Positions 28,662 to 37,605 of a DNA stretch of 64,000 bases are shown here, in pieces. Position 1 is the stretch's first letter. Every line of letters starts with the position of its first letter. The notes beneath the pieces are model-generated. The model did not search any database and was not told the DNA's origin. It worked only from the letters and a program-made list of their open reading frames with translations. The DNA comes from Parvularcula marina (lineage in GTDB: Bacteria; Pseudomonadota; Alphaproteobacteria; Caulobacterales; Parvularculaceae), in assembly GCF_003399445.1 (NCBI RefSeq), contig NZ_QUQO01000001.1, forward strand, positions 124,001-188,000, written 5' to 3'. Position numbers and translations under genes: made by a program.

Positions 28662-29453
28662 ATGAATTTCGAAGGCAGCCTTTTCGACCTCAAAGGCAAG
28701 AACGCGATCGTCACTGGCGCCTCGCGCGGCATTGGCGAGGCGATTGCACGCCGTCTGGCTCAGCATGGCGCCAATGTCGTCATCTCCAGCCGCAAACTCG
28801 ATTCCTGCGAAGTCGTCGCGAACAGCATCAATGAAGCAGAAGGGCGCGAAGCCGCTGTCGCCATTGCCTGCAACATCTCCCACCGGGAATCGCTCGACCA
28901 ACTCGTTGCCGAGACCAATGAAAAGCTTGGGCCGGTCGATATCCTCATCTGCAATGCTGCGGTGAACCCGGCCTTTGGTCCGTCCAAAGACATTACCGAA
29001 GAGCAGATCGACAAGATCTTCAATTGCAACATCAAGGCGAACCACTTCCTCTCGCATCTCTGCCTGCCGCAGATGGTGGAGCGGGGCGGCGGGGCCATTG
29101 TCATCATCTCCTCGATTGCGGCCTTCCTTGGCTCACCAGGTATCGGCATGTACGGCGTCTCAAAAGCGGCCGACCTTGCTCATGCCCGTAACCTCGCGGT
29201 CGAGTATGGAAAGAACAATGTACGGATCAACTGCATCGCGCCCGGCATTGTGAAAACCTATTTTGCCGAAGCCCTCTGGAAAGATCCCAAGATCGAGGCG
29301 GCGGTGACCCAGACCATTCCCATGAAACGCTTTGGCGAACCCGATGAAATCGCGGGCGCGGCTGTCTTCCTTTCGTCCGATGCGGGACGTTGGATGAACG
29401 GCCAGTGCATTACGATTGACGGGGGCACCACCATTTCGACTGCCGGCCTTTAA
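28662..29453 (+). CDS. SDR family oxidoreductase
   Basis: This 263-residue short-chain dehydrogenase has the cofactor loop TGASRGIGEAIARRL, the NAAVNP motif, and the catalytic serine, tyrosine and lysine in IISSIAAFLGSPGIGMYGVS followed by KAADLA. RNIAPG-like CIAPGIVKT follows. The arginine in SSRKLDS after strand 2 favours NADPH. It most resembles the branch that includes 3-oxoacyl-ACP-reductase-like and DHRS4-type carbonyl reductases, so the substrate is open. ATG at 28662 follows GGGAG; a GTG six bases upstream is a weaker alternative. It ends 19 bases before queA and may share its mRNA. Confidence 0.88.
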   Translation: MNFEGSLFDLKGKNAIVTGASRGIGEAIARRLAQHGANVVISSRKLDSCEVVANSINEAEGREAAVAIACNISHRESLDQLVAETNEKLGPVDILICNAAVNPAFGPSKDITEEQIDKIFNCNIKANHFLSHLCLPQMVERGGGAIVIISSIAAFLGSPGIGMYGVSKAADLAHARNLAVEYGKNNVRINCIAPGIVKTYFAEALWKDPKIEAAVTQTIPMKRFGEPDEIAGAAVFLSSDAGRWMNGQCITIDGGTTISTAGL

Positions 29454-29472
29454 CGGCCTGCCACTGGACCTT

Positions 29473-30543
29473 ATGCGCACGGACGAGTTCGATTACGATC
29501 TGCCAGAAGAGTTGATTGCCCTCGAACCGTCCGATGCGCGCGACGGCTCGCGGCTGCTCCATCTGCCTGCGTCCGGGCCAGTCCATCACCGCCAATTCCG
29601 CGATCTGCTAGCGCTTTTCGGCGAAGACGATGTCCTCGTCCTAAATGATACGCGGGTCTTTCCGGCGGCGCTCAAAGCCATCCGCAAGGCGCGCGAAGTC
29701 GGTGGCGGCGGCGATGTCACCATCGACATCAACCTTCATAAATTCATCCGTGAAGAGAATGGTGAGACCATCTGGCGGGCCTTTGTCCGCCCGGCAAAGC
29801 GCCTTGCCGTGAGCGATGAGCTTTTTATGCCGGCCGGGCTGACGGCGCGCGTGATTACGCGCGAGGGGCCGGAGGCGGATCTTGCCTTCCCCGGCAGCCG
29901 CGATGAGGTGCTGGCCCGGCTCGATGAGGCAGGGGAGATGCCCCTGCCGCCCTATATCGCCCGTAAACGTGCGGCGGGCACGCCGGATCGTGAGCGCTAC
30001 CAGACGGTTTTTGCTGAAAAGACAGGCTCGGTTGCCGCACCGACGGCGGGCCTTCATTTCACGGATGAATTGCTCAGCCAACTCGAGGCGAGAGGCACGC
30101 AGATCGTCCGCGTGACACTCCATGTCGGAGCAGGCACCTTCCTGCCGGTCAGCGCCGAGAATATCGAAGATCATCAGATGCATTCTGAATGGGGCGAGGT
30201 CAGCGAAGCTGCCGCAGTCGCCCTCAATGCCGCCATGGCTTCCGGCAAGCGCATTACTTGTGTCGGAACGACCGCCATGCGGCTGGTCGAGAGCGCTTCG
30301 AGCGGCCCTCGCGAAATTGCGCCTTTCTCGGATGAAACCGACATTTTCATCACGCCGGGCTATGCCTTCAGGATTGCCGACCGGCTGATCACCAATTTCC
30401 ATTTGCCCAAATCAACCCTGCTGATGCTTGTCAGTGCCTTCTCCGGCAAATCCCGTATCCTTGCCGCCTATGAGGAAGCGATCGCCGAGCGCTATCGGTT
30501 TTTCTCCTATGGCGATGCCTGCCTTCTGGAACGAACGACATGA
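29473..30543 (+). CDS. queA: S-adenosylmethionine:tRNA ribosyltransferase-isomerase
   Basis: QueA transfers and isomerises the ribosyl part of SAM onto 7-aminomethyl-deazaguanine in tRNA, giving epoxyqueuosine. The 356-residue length equals that of E. coli QueA. Signature blocks are [67 protein letters not shown], and [20 protein letters not shown]. The start at 29473 gives the usual [12 protein letters not shown]-terminus. Its stop overlaps the tgt start by four bases, so the two queuosine enzymes are translationally coupled. Confidence 0.97.
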   Translation: MRTDEFDYDLPEELIALEPSDARDGSRLLHLPASGPVHHRQFRDLLALFGEDDVLVLNDTRVFPAALKAIRKAREVGGGGDVTIDINLHKFIREENGETIWRAFVRPAKRLAVSDELFMPAGLTARVITREGPEADLAFPGSRDEVLARLDEAGEMPLPPYIARKRAAGTPDRERYQTVFAEKTGSVAAPTAGLHFTDELLSQLEARGTQIVRVTLHVGAGTFLPVSAENIEDHQMHSEWGEVSEAAAVALNAAMASGKRITCVGTTAMRLVESASSGPREIAPFSDETDIFITPGYAFRIADRLITNFHLPKSTLLMLVSAFSGKSRILAAYEEAIAERYRFFSYGDACLLERTT

Positions 30544-31673
30544 GCGAATTTATTTTCAACCTTCAGAAGACGGACGGTCAAGCCCGTCGCGGCGAGATCA
30601 CGACCCCGCGCGGCAAAATCCAGACCCCTGCTTTCATGCCGGTCGGCACGGCGGGCACGGTGAAGGCCATGCAGACCCGCGATGTGAAAGCGACCGGTGC
30701 CGACATCATTCTTGGCAACACTTATCATTTGATGCTGCGGCCCACAGCGGAGCGCGTGGCGCGGCTAGGCGGCCTTCATCATTTCATGCAGTGGGACGGG
30801 CCGATCCTGACTGATTCTGGCGGGTTTCAGGTCATGTCCCTCTCAAAACTCCGTAAGCTGACCGAAGAGGGGGTCTCATTCCAGAGCCACATTGACGGCT
30901 CGCGGCACATGCTGACACCTGAACGCTCGATTGAGATCCAGTGCCTTCTTGGCGCGGATATCCAGATGCAGCTTGATGAGTGCCCGCCTTTTCCGATTAC
31001 GGAAGAGGCGTCGCGGGAGAGCCTAGAGCTGTCGATCCGCTGGGCGAAACGCTCGAAAGACGCTTTCGAGAAATTGTCAAAACCCGGTCAGGCGCTGTTC
31101 GGTATCGTGCAGGGCTCGGTTTTTGAGGACCAGCGCAAGCGCTCGGCGGAGGGGCTGATGGAAATCGGTTTTCCCGGCTATTCGGTCGGCGGGCTCGCGG
31201 TCGGCGAGGGGCAGGAGCAGATGTTCCGTGTGCTCGATTTTACGACCCCCGTCCTGCCAAAGGATCGCCCGCGCTATCTCATGGGGGTCGGCAAACCGCC
31301 CGATCTTGTCGGTGCGGTTGAGCGAGGCATCGACATGTTCGACTGCGTCATGCCGACGCGCTCGGGCCGCCACGGTCAGGCCTTCACCTGGGACGGGCCG
31401 ATCAATATCAAAAATGCCGCTTACGTCGATGACGGGACCCCACTTGATGCGGATCTCGACTGCCCGGCGAGCCGGGACTATTCGAAGGCCTATATCAACC
31501 ATTTATTCCGTGCTGGCGAATATCTCGCCGCGACGCTCCTGAGCTGGCATAACCTTGCCTTCTATCAGGAGCTTATGGCCCGTATGCGGACGGCTATTGA
31601 AGAAGACCGCTTCGCCGCTTTTGCGGCTGAGTTCCGGGCGCGTTACTCTGCTGGTGCTGCGTCGGAAGGCTGA
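30540..31673 (+). CDS. tgt: Queuine tRNA-ribosyltransferase (TGT)
   Basis: TGT exchanges guanine-34 of certain tRNAs for the queuosine precursor preQ1. The 377-residue TIM-barrel protein has [13 protein letters not shown] with the general acid/base aspartate, [11 protein letters not shown], and the nucleophile region [17 protein letters not shown]. The zinc site is unusual: the normal CxCxxC plus His is reduced to LDCPAS, leaving one of three cysteines, although NHLF with the histidine remains. Translation is coupled to queA by a four-base overlap. Its last 31 bases overlap the convergent crtZ gene. Confidence 0.96.
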   Translation: MSEFIFNLQKTDGQARRGEITTPRGKIQTPAFMPVGTAGTVKAMQTRDVKATGADIILGNTYHLMLRPTAERVARLGGLHHFMQWDGPILTDSGGFQVMSLSKLRKLTEEGVSFQSHIDGSRHMLTPERSIEIQCLLGADIQMQLDECPPFPITEEASRESLELSIRWAKRSKDAFEKLSKPGQALFGIVQGSVFEDQRKRSAEGLMEIGFPGYSVGGLAVGEGQEQMFRVLDFTTPVLPKDRPRYLMGVGKPPDLVGAVERGIDMFDCVMPTRSGRHGQAFTWDGPINIKNAAYVDDGTPLDADLDCPASRDYSKAYINHLFRAGEYLAATLLSWHNLAFYQELMARMRTAIEEDRFAAFAAEFRARYSAGAASEG

Positions 31674-32149
31674 CGTTCCGCCTTCATCGCCATCAGCTTC
31701 TTGTGCAGCTTCTGCGGATCGAGCGCGAAGACAAAGCCGAAGCTCACGCAATCATCCTTGTTGATCATCGCGTGATGGACCTTATGGGCCTGCACAACGC
31801 GCTTGAAATATCCCTTTTTGGGCACCGGCTTCCACGGATAGCGCTGATGGATCAGCCCGTCATGAAAGACGGTGTAAACGATCCCGTAAATCAGGATGCC
31901 GAGTGCCACATAAAAAAGTGGCGTGACCCAGAATGTGCCGATCAGGAACAGCGTCATCGACAGAATGCTGAACACCACCGCATAAAGATCATTCTTCTCG
32001 AAGAGATTGTCATGCGGCTCGTGATGGTCCTTGTGCCACGCCCAACCCCAGCCATGCATGACATATTTATGCGCCCACCACGCAACGCCCTCCATGCCGA
32101 TGGCCGTGCCAAGGGTGAGGGCGATCTTATGCCAGAGGACGAGTTCCAT
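31643..32149 (-). CDS. crtZ: Beta-carotene hydroxylase CrtZ
   Basis: The 168-residue membrane protein belongs to the fatty-acid-hydroxylase superfamily and adds 3-hydroxyl groups to beta-ionone rings, turning beta-carotene into zeaxanthin. The histidine motifs are [20 protein letters not shown] near residue 27, HDGLIH and HKVHHA, with hydrophobic spans between them. The length fits CrtZ (about 160-175). It is the last gene of crtI-crtB-crtZ, 14 bases behind crtB. Its 3' end overlaps tgt by 31 bases. A lycopene cyclase must be encoded elsewhere to supply its substrate. Confidence 0.92.
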   Translation of the reverse strand: MELVLWHKIALTLGTAIGMEGVAWWAHKYVMHGWGWAWHKDHHEPHDNLFEKNDLYAVVFSILSMTLFLIGTFWVTPLFYVALGILIYGIVYTVFHDGLIHQRYPWKPVPKKGYFKRVVQAHKVHHAMINKDDCVSFGFVFALDPQKLHKKLMAMKAERQPSDAAPAE

Positions 32150-32163
32150 CTTTTACAGATAGG

Positions 32164-33144
32164 TCACGTTGCGTGCCGCGTCCACAGATTGGGCCGGGGC
32201 GGCAGACGAAGGAAGAACATGGATTTCGACCCTGCGCCCTGCAGGCAGCCAAGCCCGGCCAGCGCCACTTTACGGCGCCGGGACGTCCGGGCACGGACAT
32301 CCCATGCTTCGGTGCCGCGTTTTCTGACCACCCGGCCGATATCGCGATAGACCCCGCGCGCGGCGGCCACGGCGAAGCCTGCGCGGATCGGCAGGCGCCG
32401 GACGCCGGGTCCAGATGACTGGTAATAACGGTCAGCCTCAGCCAGCACCTGCAGTGCGACATCCCAGACCGCTTCGCGGTTCTGCCTATCGAGCAGCGCC
32501 TCGGGCGTGGCCGGCACGCCGCGCGCGCGCAGCCAGTCCCCGGGCAGATAGACCCGGCCGACCTCCGCATCATCGATGATATCGCGGCAGATATTGGTGA
32601 GCTGGAAGGCAATCCCGAGATCCGCCGCGCGGTTGAGCGTGTCCTCATCATCGGGCTTCACGCCCATGATGATCGCCATCATCACGCCGACGACGCCGGC
32701 CACGTGATAGCAATATTCGAGCGTGTCCTCGAGCGTGTCATAGCGGCGGCCCTGCACATCCATCTCAAAGCCGCGCAACAGGTCGAGCGGATGTTCGTCC
32801 GGCATGTCGGTTGCCTCAACGACAGTGCGCAACGCTTCGAACTGGACGGCCTCAACCTCGCCGCCCTGCATCGCGGCCAGTGTATTGCGCCTCAGATAAT
32901 CGAGATCGGATTGCTGGGGGATGTGCGGTGTGCCGCTCGGCGTCTCCTCGGCAAAGCCGAGATTCTGCCCGTCGATGACGTCATCGCAATAGCGGCACCA
33001 CGCATAGAGCATATGCGCATAGCGCTTCATGTTCGGCCGGAAGAGCAGGGAGGCGAGCGCGAAACTCTTTGATCCTTTGGCAATGGTCTCCCGTGACATC
33101 TCTGCGATGTCGAGCCCCTTGCCCATGTGTTCGGCCCTGGCCAT
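32164..33144 (-). CDS. crtB: Phytoene synthase CrtB
   Basis: CrtB condenses two geranylgeranyl diphosphates to phytoene. The 326-residue protein has the first aspartate-rich motif in YAWCRYCDDVIDG and the second in NICRDIIDDAEVGRVYLP, plus GSKSFALASLLF at the start of the fold. It starts five bases after the crtI stop. The ATG at 33144 is chosen; an ATG at 33126 lies eight bases behind AGGG and may be the true start, while an upstream start at 33204 would sit inside crtI. The C-terminal 30 residues are basic and variable. Co-transcribed with crtI and crtZ. Confidence 0.93.
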   Translation of the reverse strand: MARAEHMGKGLDIAEMSRETIAKGSKSFALASLLFRPNMKRYAHMLYAWCRYCDDVIDGQNLGFAEETPSGTPHIPQQSDLDYLRRNTLAAMQGGEVEAVQFEALRTVVEATDMPDEHPLDLLRGFEMDVQGRRYDTLEDTLEYCYHVAGVVGVMMAIIMGVKPDDEDTLNRAADLGIAFQLTNICRDIIDDAEVGRVYLPGDWLRARGVPATPEALLDRQNREAVWDVALQVLAEADRYYQSSGPGVRRLPIRAGFAVAAARGVYRDIGRVVRKRGTEAWDVRARTSRRRKVALAGLGCLQGAGSKSMFFLRLPPRPNLWTRHAT

Positions 33145-33148
33145 GCCC

Positions 33149-34684
33149 TTACGCTGCCTCTGTCTCCGCCCTTTTCGGCGCTTCCACGCGCGCAGGTGGC
33201 GCAAAATCCTCGATCATCAGACCGGCCGTCGCCTTGGCTGAGCCGATGACACCGGGGATGCCCGCTCCCGGATGCGTACCTGCCCCGACAAAATACATAT
33301 TTTCGAGCTTATCGTCACGGTTGTGCATGCGGAAATAAGCAGACTGGGTCAGGACCGGCTCAAGGCTGAAGGCGGAGCCCGCATGGGCGTTGAGTTCGGT
33401 GACGAAATCTTCCGGCGTGAACATGTGACTGACGACGAGATTTTCCTTCAGCCCCGGCAGGTAGCGCTCATCGAGATAGTCGAAAATCCGGTCTCGGTAT
33501 TCGGGACCGGTCACGCGCCAGTCGATGCCAGCCTTCTCAAGGTTCGGCACCGGCGAGAGGACATAAAAGCCATCGCACCCGTCAGGCGCCAAGGCAGGAT
33601 CGGTCGCCGTTGGGCGATGCAGATAGAGCGAGAAATCAGCCGGCAGGCGAGGGCCGGAGAAAATCTCGGCGATCAGCTCGCGATAGCGCGGTCCGAACAG
33701 GATCGAGTGATGCGCAATCTCAGGGTACTGCTTTTTGACACCGAAATAGGCAACGAACAGCGAGTTGGAGAAGCGTTTGGATTTAAGCGATTTGGCTGCC
33801 TGCTGCCCGCGTGGGGTTGCGCCAAGAAGCTTCTCATAGGTGTGGACGATGTCGGCATTGGAGGCGACGGTGTCGAAGGTCTTTGTCCAGCCTGACTTCG
33901 TCGTCACGCGATTGACCTTGTTGCCTTCCGTGGCAATCTCCGTGGCCGGATCACCAAGACGGATCTCCCCGCCAAGATCGGTGAAGAGCTTGCCAAGCCC
34001 CTGGATGAGGGCGCCCGTCCCGCCGCGCGGGAACCACACGCCCCATTTGCGCTCCAACGCATGGATCAGGGCGTAGATCGACGAGGTCTTGTGCGGATCA
34101 CCGCCAACAAGAAGGGTGTGAAAGCTGAAGGCCTGCCGCAGATGTTCATCTTTCACGAAATCGGCTACCCGTCCGTAGACGGTGCGAAAGGCCTGTAGCG
34201 TGGTTAGCTGCGGGGCGGCCTTCACCATGGACCAGAAATTCAGGAATGGCACCGCGCCGAGCTTACGGTAGCCTTCCTCAAATACGGCCTCGGAATATTT
34301 GTAGAATTTCTTGTACCCTTCAACATCGGCTGGGCTCATCTGCCGGATCTGGTCGAGAAGGGCGTCCTCTTCCTTGCAATAGTCGAAAGATTTGCCGTCT
34401 TCCCAATGCAGCCGATAGAGCGGGTCGACCTCGATTAGCTCGACATAGTCTGAGAGTTTCCGGCCTGCGGCTTCGAAGATTTCCTCAATACAGGAGGGAT
34501 CGGTGACGACGGTGGGACCTGCGTCAAAAGTGAAGCCCTCCATCTCATAGACGTAGGCTCGGCCGCCAAGCTTCTCGCGGCCCTCGAGCAGGGTCACATC
34601 GAACCCCGCCGCCTGCAGCCGGCAGGCAAGCCCGAGGCCACCGAATCCGCCGCCAATCACCGCTGCTGTCGGCCGTGCTGTCAT
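33149..34684 (-). CDS. crtI: Phytoene desaturase CrtI
   Basis: CrtI introduces double bonds into phytoene, normally giving lycopene. The 511-residue flavoprotein begins with the dinucleotide-binding AAVIGGGFGGLGLACRLQAAG and closes with MYFVGAGTHPGAGIPGVIGS, both hallmarks of bacterial CrtI. Intermediate blocks include FTFDAGPTVVTDPSCIEEIF and WGVWFPRGGTGALIQGLG. The start at 34684 places the GxGxxG loop nine residues in; a start eight codons upstream lacks a ribosome-binding site. It is the first gene of the operon, divergent from an AlkB-like gene 290 bases away. Confidence 0.95.
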   Translation of the reverse strand: MTARPTAAVIGGGFGGLGLACRLQAAGFDVTLLEGREKLGGRAYVYEMEGFTFDAGPTVVTDPSCIEEIFEAAGRKLSDYVELIEVDPLYRLHWEDGKSFDYCKEEDALLDQIRQMSPADVEGYKKFYKYSEAVFEEGYRKLGAVPFLNFWSMVKAAPQLTTLQAFRTVYGRVADFVKDEHLRQAFSFHTLLVGGDPHKTSSIYALIHALERKWGVWFPRGGTGALIQGLGKLFTDLGGEIRLGDPATEIATEGNKVNRVTTKSGWTKTFDTVASNADIVHTYEKLLGATPRGQQAAKSLKSKRFSNSLFVAYFGVKKQYPEIAHHSILFGPRYRELIAEIFSGPRLPADFSLYLHRPTATDPALAPDGCDGFYVLSPVPNLEKAGIDWRVTGPEYRDRIFDYLDERYLPGLKENLVVSHMFTPEDFVTELNAHAGSAFSLEPVLTQSAYFRMHNRDDKLENMYFVGAGTHPGAGIPGVIGSAKATAGLMIEDFAPPARVEAPKRAETEAA

Positions 34685-34974
34685 GTTCTTGCCTGCTCCC
34701 TGACGCATATCGCCGCGCAGTAACGGGGTTTCTGCCGTGAATGGCAAGTGAACAGCGCGGTACGGGGCAATTTGGCGCGGGCTGCCGAGAATGCGTTAGA
34801 ACTGGCTCATGAAGCGCGCCGGAAAATGATCAATTCGCGGCATATTGAATGGATAATGTTCAGATGCCGCTTTAGGGTATTGCTACCGGCAACAAGTCCC
34901 GAGCCACTGTGTTCGTCCAAAGAAATTGTCACTCTTCTCAATGGACTAGAGAGCGGCAGGATAGAAATGAATTC

Positions 34975-36108
34975 ATGAGCCTACAAAAGTACGATCAGAT
35001 TTCATCGGGTAAGCCACTTATTCGAGGGGCTCCGCTTTCAGGAGCTGAAGGCAAATACTCCACCCTAACAGTGCCGACCAGCCGCAGGCTCTGTCTGGTT
35101 CAGACATTCGGATCGTATTTCAGCTTTTCGCTTTTTCTGGGTCTGGCGCTCGGGATCGCGTTTGGCGGCGGATGGTACTACGCGCCCGCGGCCATCATGA
35201 TGATCCTTGTGCCGCTGCTCGATGCGATCTCCAGTAACGACACGGCAGAATTCGAACAGAGTGATTTTCAGAAGTGGCAGATCCGGGCGATGAAATTCTC
35301 GCCCATGGCCTTCACGCTGATTTATATCCTGGCACTGAACTATATCGCCGCGACATTCACGTCCCTGACACTCCTCGAGAAAGTCCTCGTCACCTTTTCA
35401 ATGGGCCTGATCGGCTCGGTGGCTTTCTCGGCAATCCACGAGATCATCCACAAGAACGGCTTCTGGGAGAAGGCGATCGGGCGCGCAGGGCTCGGCTTTC
35501 TCTGCTATCCGCATTTCGAGGTCGAGCATCTTTACAGCCACCACATCATTGCCGCGACGGACAAGGACGGCAGTACAGGGTGGAAAGAAGAAAACATCTA
35601 TCAGCACCTGATCCGGGCGATCCCGACGGCATTTGTGACGTCCCTCCCGCATGACCGGAATAAACACATCCCCAAGCTCTTCCTTCTGTCGGGCATCATC
35701 GCTGTCTCATACGGGCTGTTTTTCGGGGTCGGTGCTGTCGTCTATTTCTTCGTCCAGGCCTTCATTGCCATCTGTGTGCTGCATATTCTTACCTTCGCGC
35801 AGCATTTCGGTGCAAAGCGTGACCGGTTGGAGAATGGCAAATATTCCCGCATGACGGCCGCTCATTCATGGAACGCCTATCAACGCTTCTCGAATTATCT
35901 CACCTTCGGTGTGCAGCGGCATGCGGACCATCACCGCTCGGCGATGAAGCCGTTTTATCTGCTGAAGGTCGATGAAGAGGCGCCGCAGCTACCCTTCGGA
36001 TATCCGATGATGATCACGATCGCGCTCATTCCGCCTTTGTGGAGTTCGCTGATGCACGCCCGCCTCGACGCGCATCTGGCCGCGCAACGGGCTGCGGCCA
36101 AGGCGTAA
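34975..36108 (+). CDS. AlkB-like membrane diiron monooxygenase
   Basis: The 377-residue protein has the alkane 1-monooxygenase architecture: about six membrane segments and nine conserved histidines in HEIIHK (155, 159), EHLYSHH (185, 189, 190), AQHFG (277) and QRHADHH (316, 319, 320), plus AHSWN and the C-terminal APQLPFGYPMMITIALIPPL. In the usual NYxEHYG motif the glutamate is replaced by glutamine (Gln276). It lies divergent from crtI and the carotenoid operon, so besides terminal hydroxylation of alkanes a carotenoid or other isoprenoid substrate is conceivable. Ribosome-binding before this ATG is weak; an extended start at 34909 is possible. No rubredoxin gene is adjacent. Confidence 0.85.
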   Translation: MSLQKYDQISSGKPLIRGAPLSGAEGKYSTLTVPTSRRLCLVQTFGSYFSFSLFLGLALGIAFGGGWYYAPAAIMMILVPLLDAISSNDTAEFEQSDFQKWQIRAMKFSPMAFTLIYILALNYIAATFTSLTLLEKVLVTFSMGLIGSVAFSAIHEIIHKNGFWEKAIGRAGLGFLCYPHFEVEHLYSHHIIAATDKDGSTGWKEENIYQHLIRAIPTAFVTSLPHDRNKHIPKLFLLSGIIAVSYGLFFGVGAVVYFFVQAFIAICVLHILTFAQHFGAKRDRLENGKYSRMTAAHSWNAYQRFSNYLTFGVQRHADHHRSAMKPFYLLKVDEEAPQLPFGYPMMITIALIPPLWSSLMHARLDAHLAAQRAAAKA

Positions 36109-36154
36109 CAAAGGGGTGGGGCGGACATCTCCACGCACATCCATCCGCCCGCTC

Positions 36155-36174
36155 ATCCCCGCGCAAGCGGGGAT
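36155..36174. repeat. Short palindromic intergenic repeat
   Basis: ATCCCCGCGCAAGCGGGGAT can form a hairpin with seven or eight base pairs. It is of the common ATCCCCGC/GCGGGGAT class of small palindromes scattered in proteobacterial intergenic regions. A related palindrome lies 94 bases downstream. It probably acts as an mRNA 3'-end structure for the AlkB-like gene. Confidence 0.6.
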
Positions 36175-36248
36175 CTGCCTCTAATGTGCCGATCTCACAA
36201 TTCTGAAGCGCCCAAAGATAAACCCAACCCGCTGCACCTGAAGACCAG

Positions 36249-36268
36249 ATGCCCGCCTACGCGGGCAT
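36249..36268. repeat. Short palindromic intergenic repeat, second copy
   Basis: ATGCCCGCCTACGCGGGCAT forms a hairpin with eight pairs around a short loop. It is similar in plan to the repeat at 36155, and both lie in the 270-base space between the AlkB-like gene and the NDUFA12 gene, which otherwise shows nothing recognisable. Confidence 0.6.
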
Positions 36269-36378
36269 GAACAGATAGACCGAGACCCCGCGCGCCTAAC
36301 CCCCTGCCTTCTGGACATCTTCGCCAACCGCGCCGATAAGCGGGCCGTTCAAGAACACAAAGCCTTCCGGGACCCTCC

Positions 36379-36795
36379 ATGGACTTCCTCAAACGCATCT
36401 TCATCTGGTGGCACAACAACACGCTCGGCGCGGCTTGGACCATGTCCAAGGCCAAGGCGAAGAAGGTCGGCGAGGACGAACAAGGCAACCGCTATTTCGA
36501 AGAGGGCGGCAAGCCGTCCCACCCCGATGGGCAGGGCCGCCGCCGCCGCTGGGTCGCCTATCACGGCCATGCCGAAGGCTCCCGCGTGCCGCCTGAATGG
36601 CATGCCTGGCTGCACCACATCACCGACCTGCCGCCCAGCGAAGAACCGCTGCCGATGCAGAAATTCGTGACGCCTTATCTGCCGAACATGACCGGCACGC
36701 CGCTCGCCTATCGGCCCAAAGGGTCATTGGCGCGGGCCGCAGACGGCGTTAATGTGGACGACACGTATGAAGCGTGGAGCCCTGAAAACGCCTAA
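36379..36795 (+). CDS. NDUFA12-family complex I accessory subunit
   Basis: This 138-residue protein is the bacterial homolog of mitochondrial NDUFA12, a supernumerary subunit of NADH:ubiquinone oxidoreductase found in alphaproteobacteria. It starts with FLKRIFIWWHNNTLGAAW, and the family core is EDEQGNRYFEEGGK, RRRRWVAYHGHAEGSRVPPE, WHAWLHHITDLPP and YLPNMTGTPLAYRPKGSL. It sits away from the nuo operon but next to DUF2155 and aat, the usual alphaproteobacterial arrangement. DUF2155 follows after 75 bases. Confidence 0.93.
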   Translation: MDFLKRIFIWWHNNTLGAAWTMSKAKAKKVGEDEQGNRYFEEGGKPSHPDGQGRRRRWVAYHGHAEGSRVPPEWHAWLHHITDLPPSEEPLPMQKFVTPYLPNMTGTPLAYRPKGSLARAADGVNVDDTYEAWSPENA

Positions 36796-36870
36796 AAGCG
36801 GTGTCAGACAGGGTCTCGCATTCGAGACGGCGTCCTTTTTGGTACGGGCGGTAATGAACGGGGAATGGGC

Positions 36871-37605
36871 ATGATCCGCGTATTGGCACTTCTGACAGCG
36901 TGCGCAGCGCTCGGTTTCCCCGCGCTTGCCGCACAGGACGACCCCGCCCCCGAAGGCACCGAGAGCCAAGAACCGCAAGGTCTTCGCTCGCTTCAAGATA
37001 GCCTCGATTTGTCACTTGGCGATGAAGTCGAGATGGGCTGGACGTCGATCCCGCGCCCGTTGCCCGAAGAGGGCGATGCCCCACTGACTGAGCTTGAGCG
37101 TCTCTCGAAATCCCGGAGCGGGGTGACCTTTGGGCTCGACCTCTATAACTCCCGCGCGGACAATCCACTGCAAGCCGTTTCGGTGACTTTGCGCGCGCTC
37201 GATAAGATCACGGCGACCTATAAGGACATCGAGATCCCGATCGGCGAGGAGGCGGTCTTCGGACCTTTGACCTTGCTGCCGCGCACCTGTGACAAGCGCC
37301 CTCCTGAAGAGACGCCAGAGACGACAGTATTCCTCGAGGTCTATGCCGGGGAGAATGACGTCACACTGCAACGCGCACGGACGGCCCGGAATGGCGAGGC
37401 CGATGCGCCGGCAGAAGAAGAGACGATGCGGTCATCTTCAATCGTTCTGCCGGGGGAAGATACAGAAACTGCTGGTGATGACATTCAGGGCGACGCGCTT
37501 TTCCGCGGCTGGATGTTCGCTTCATCACCGTCGCTCAATGCGATTGAGCACCCGGTCTATGACGTCTGGGTGATTGACTGCAAAATGGTCGATCCGGGCA
37601 TCTGA
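36871..37605 (+). CDS. Exported DUF2155 protein
   Basis: The 244-residue protein has a signal peptide (IRVLALLTACAALGFPALA). The DUF2155 domain follows from about residue 110, with LRALDKITATYKDIEIPIGE, FGPLTLLPRTCDKRPPEE, and the near-terminal signature FRGWMFASSPSLNAIEHPVY then DVWVIDC. An acidic, proline-rich linker fills the middle and is longer than usual. Function is unknown; the family is confined mainly to alphaproteobacteria. ATG at 36871 follows GGGGA by six bases. The last 49 bases overlap the convergent aat gene, including the codons of its conserved C-terminus. Confidence 0.9.
   Translation: MIRVLALLTACAALGFPALAAQDDPAPEGTESQEPQGLRSLQDSLDLSLGDEVEMGWTSIPRPLPEEGDAPLTELERLSKSRSGVTFGLDLYNSRADNPLQAVSVTLRALDKITATYKDIEIPIGEEAVFGPLTLLPRTCDKRPPEETPETTVFLEVYAGENDVTLQRARTARNGEADAPAEEETMRSSSIVLPGEDTETAGDDIQGDALFRGWMFASSPSLNAIEHPVYDVWVIDCKMVDPGI

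Noticed and set aside
34748-34978. A 76-codon plus-strand frame in the crtI/AlkB-like intergenic region
   Set aside because: The region is AT-rich and likely holds divergent promoters; the frame has no ribosome-binding site and no recognisable protein pattern. A GATAAT near 34850 lacks a good -35 partner.
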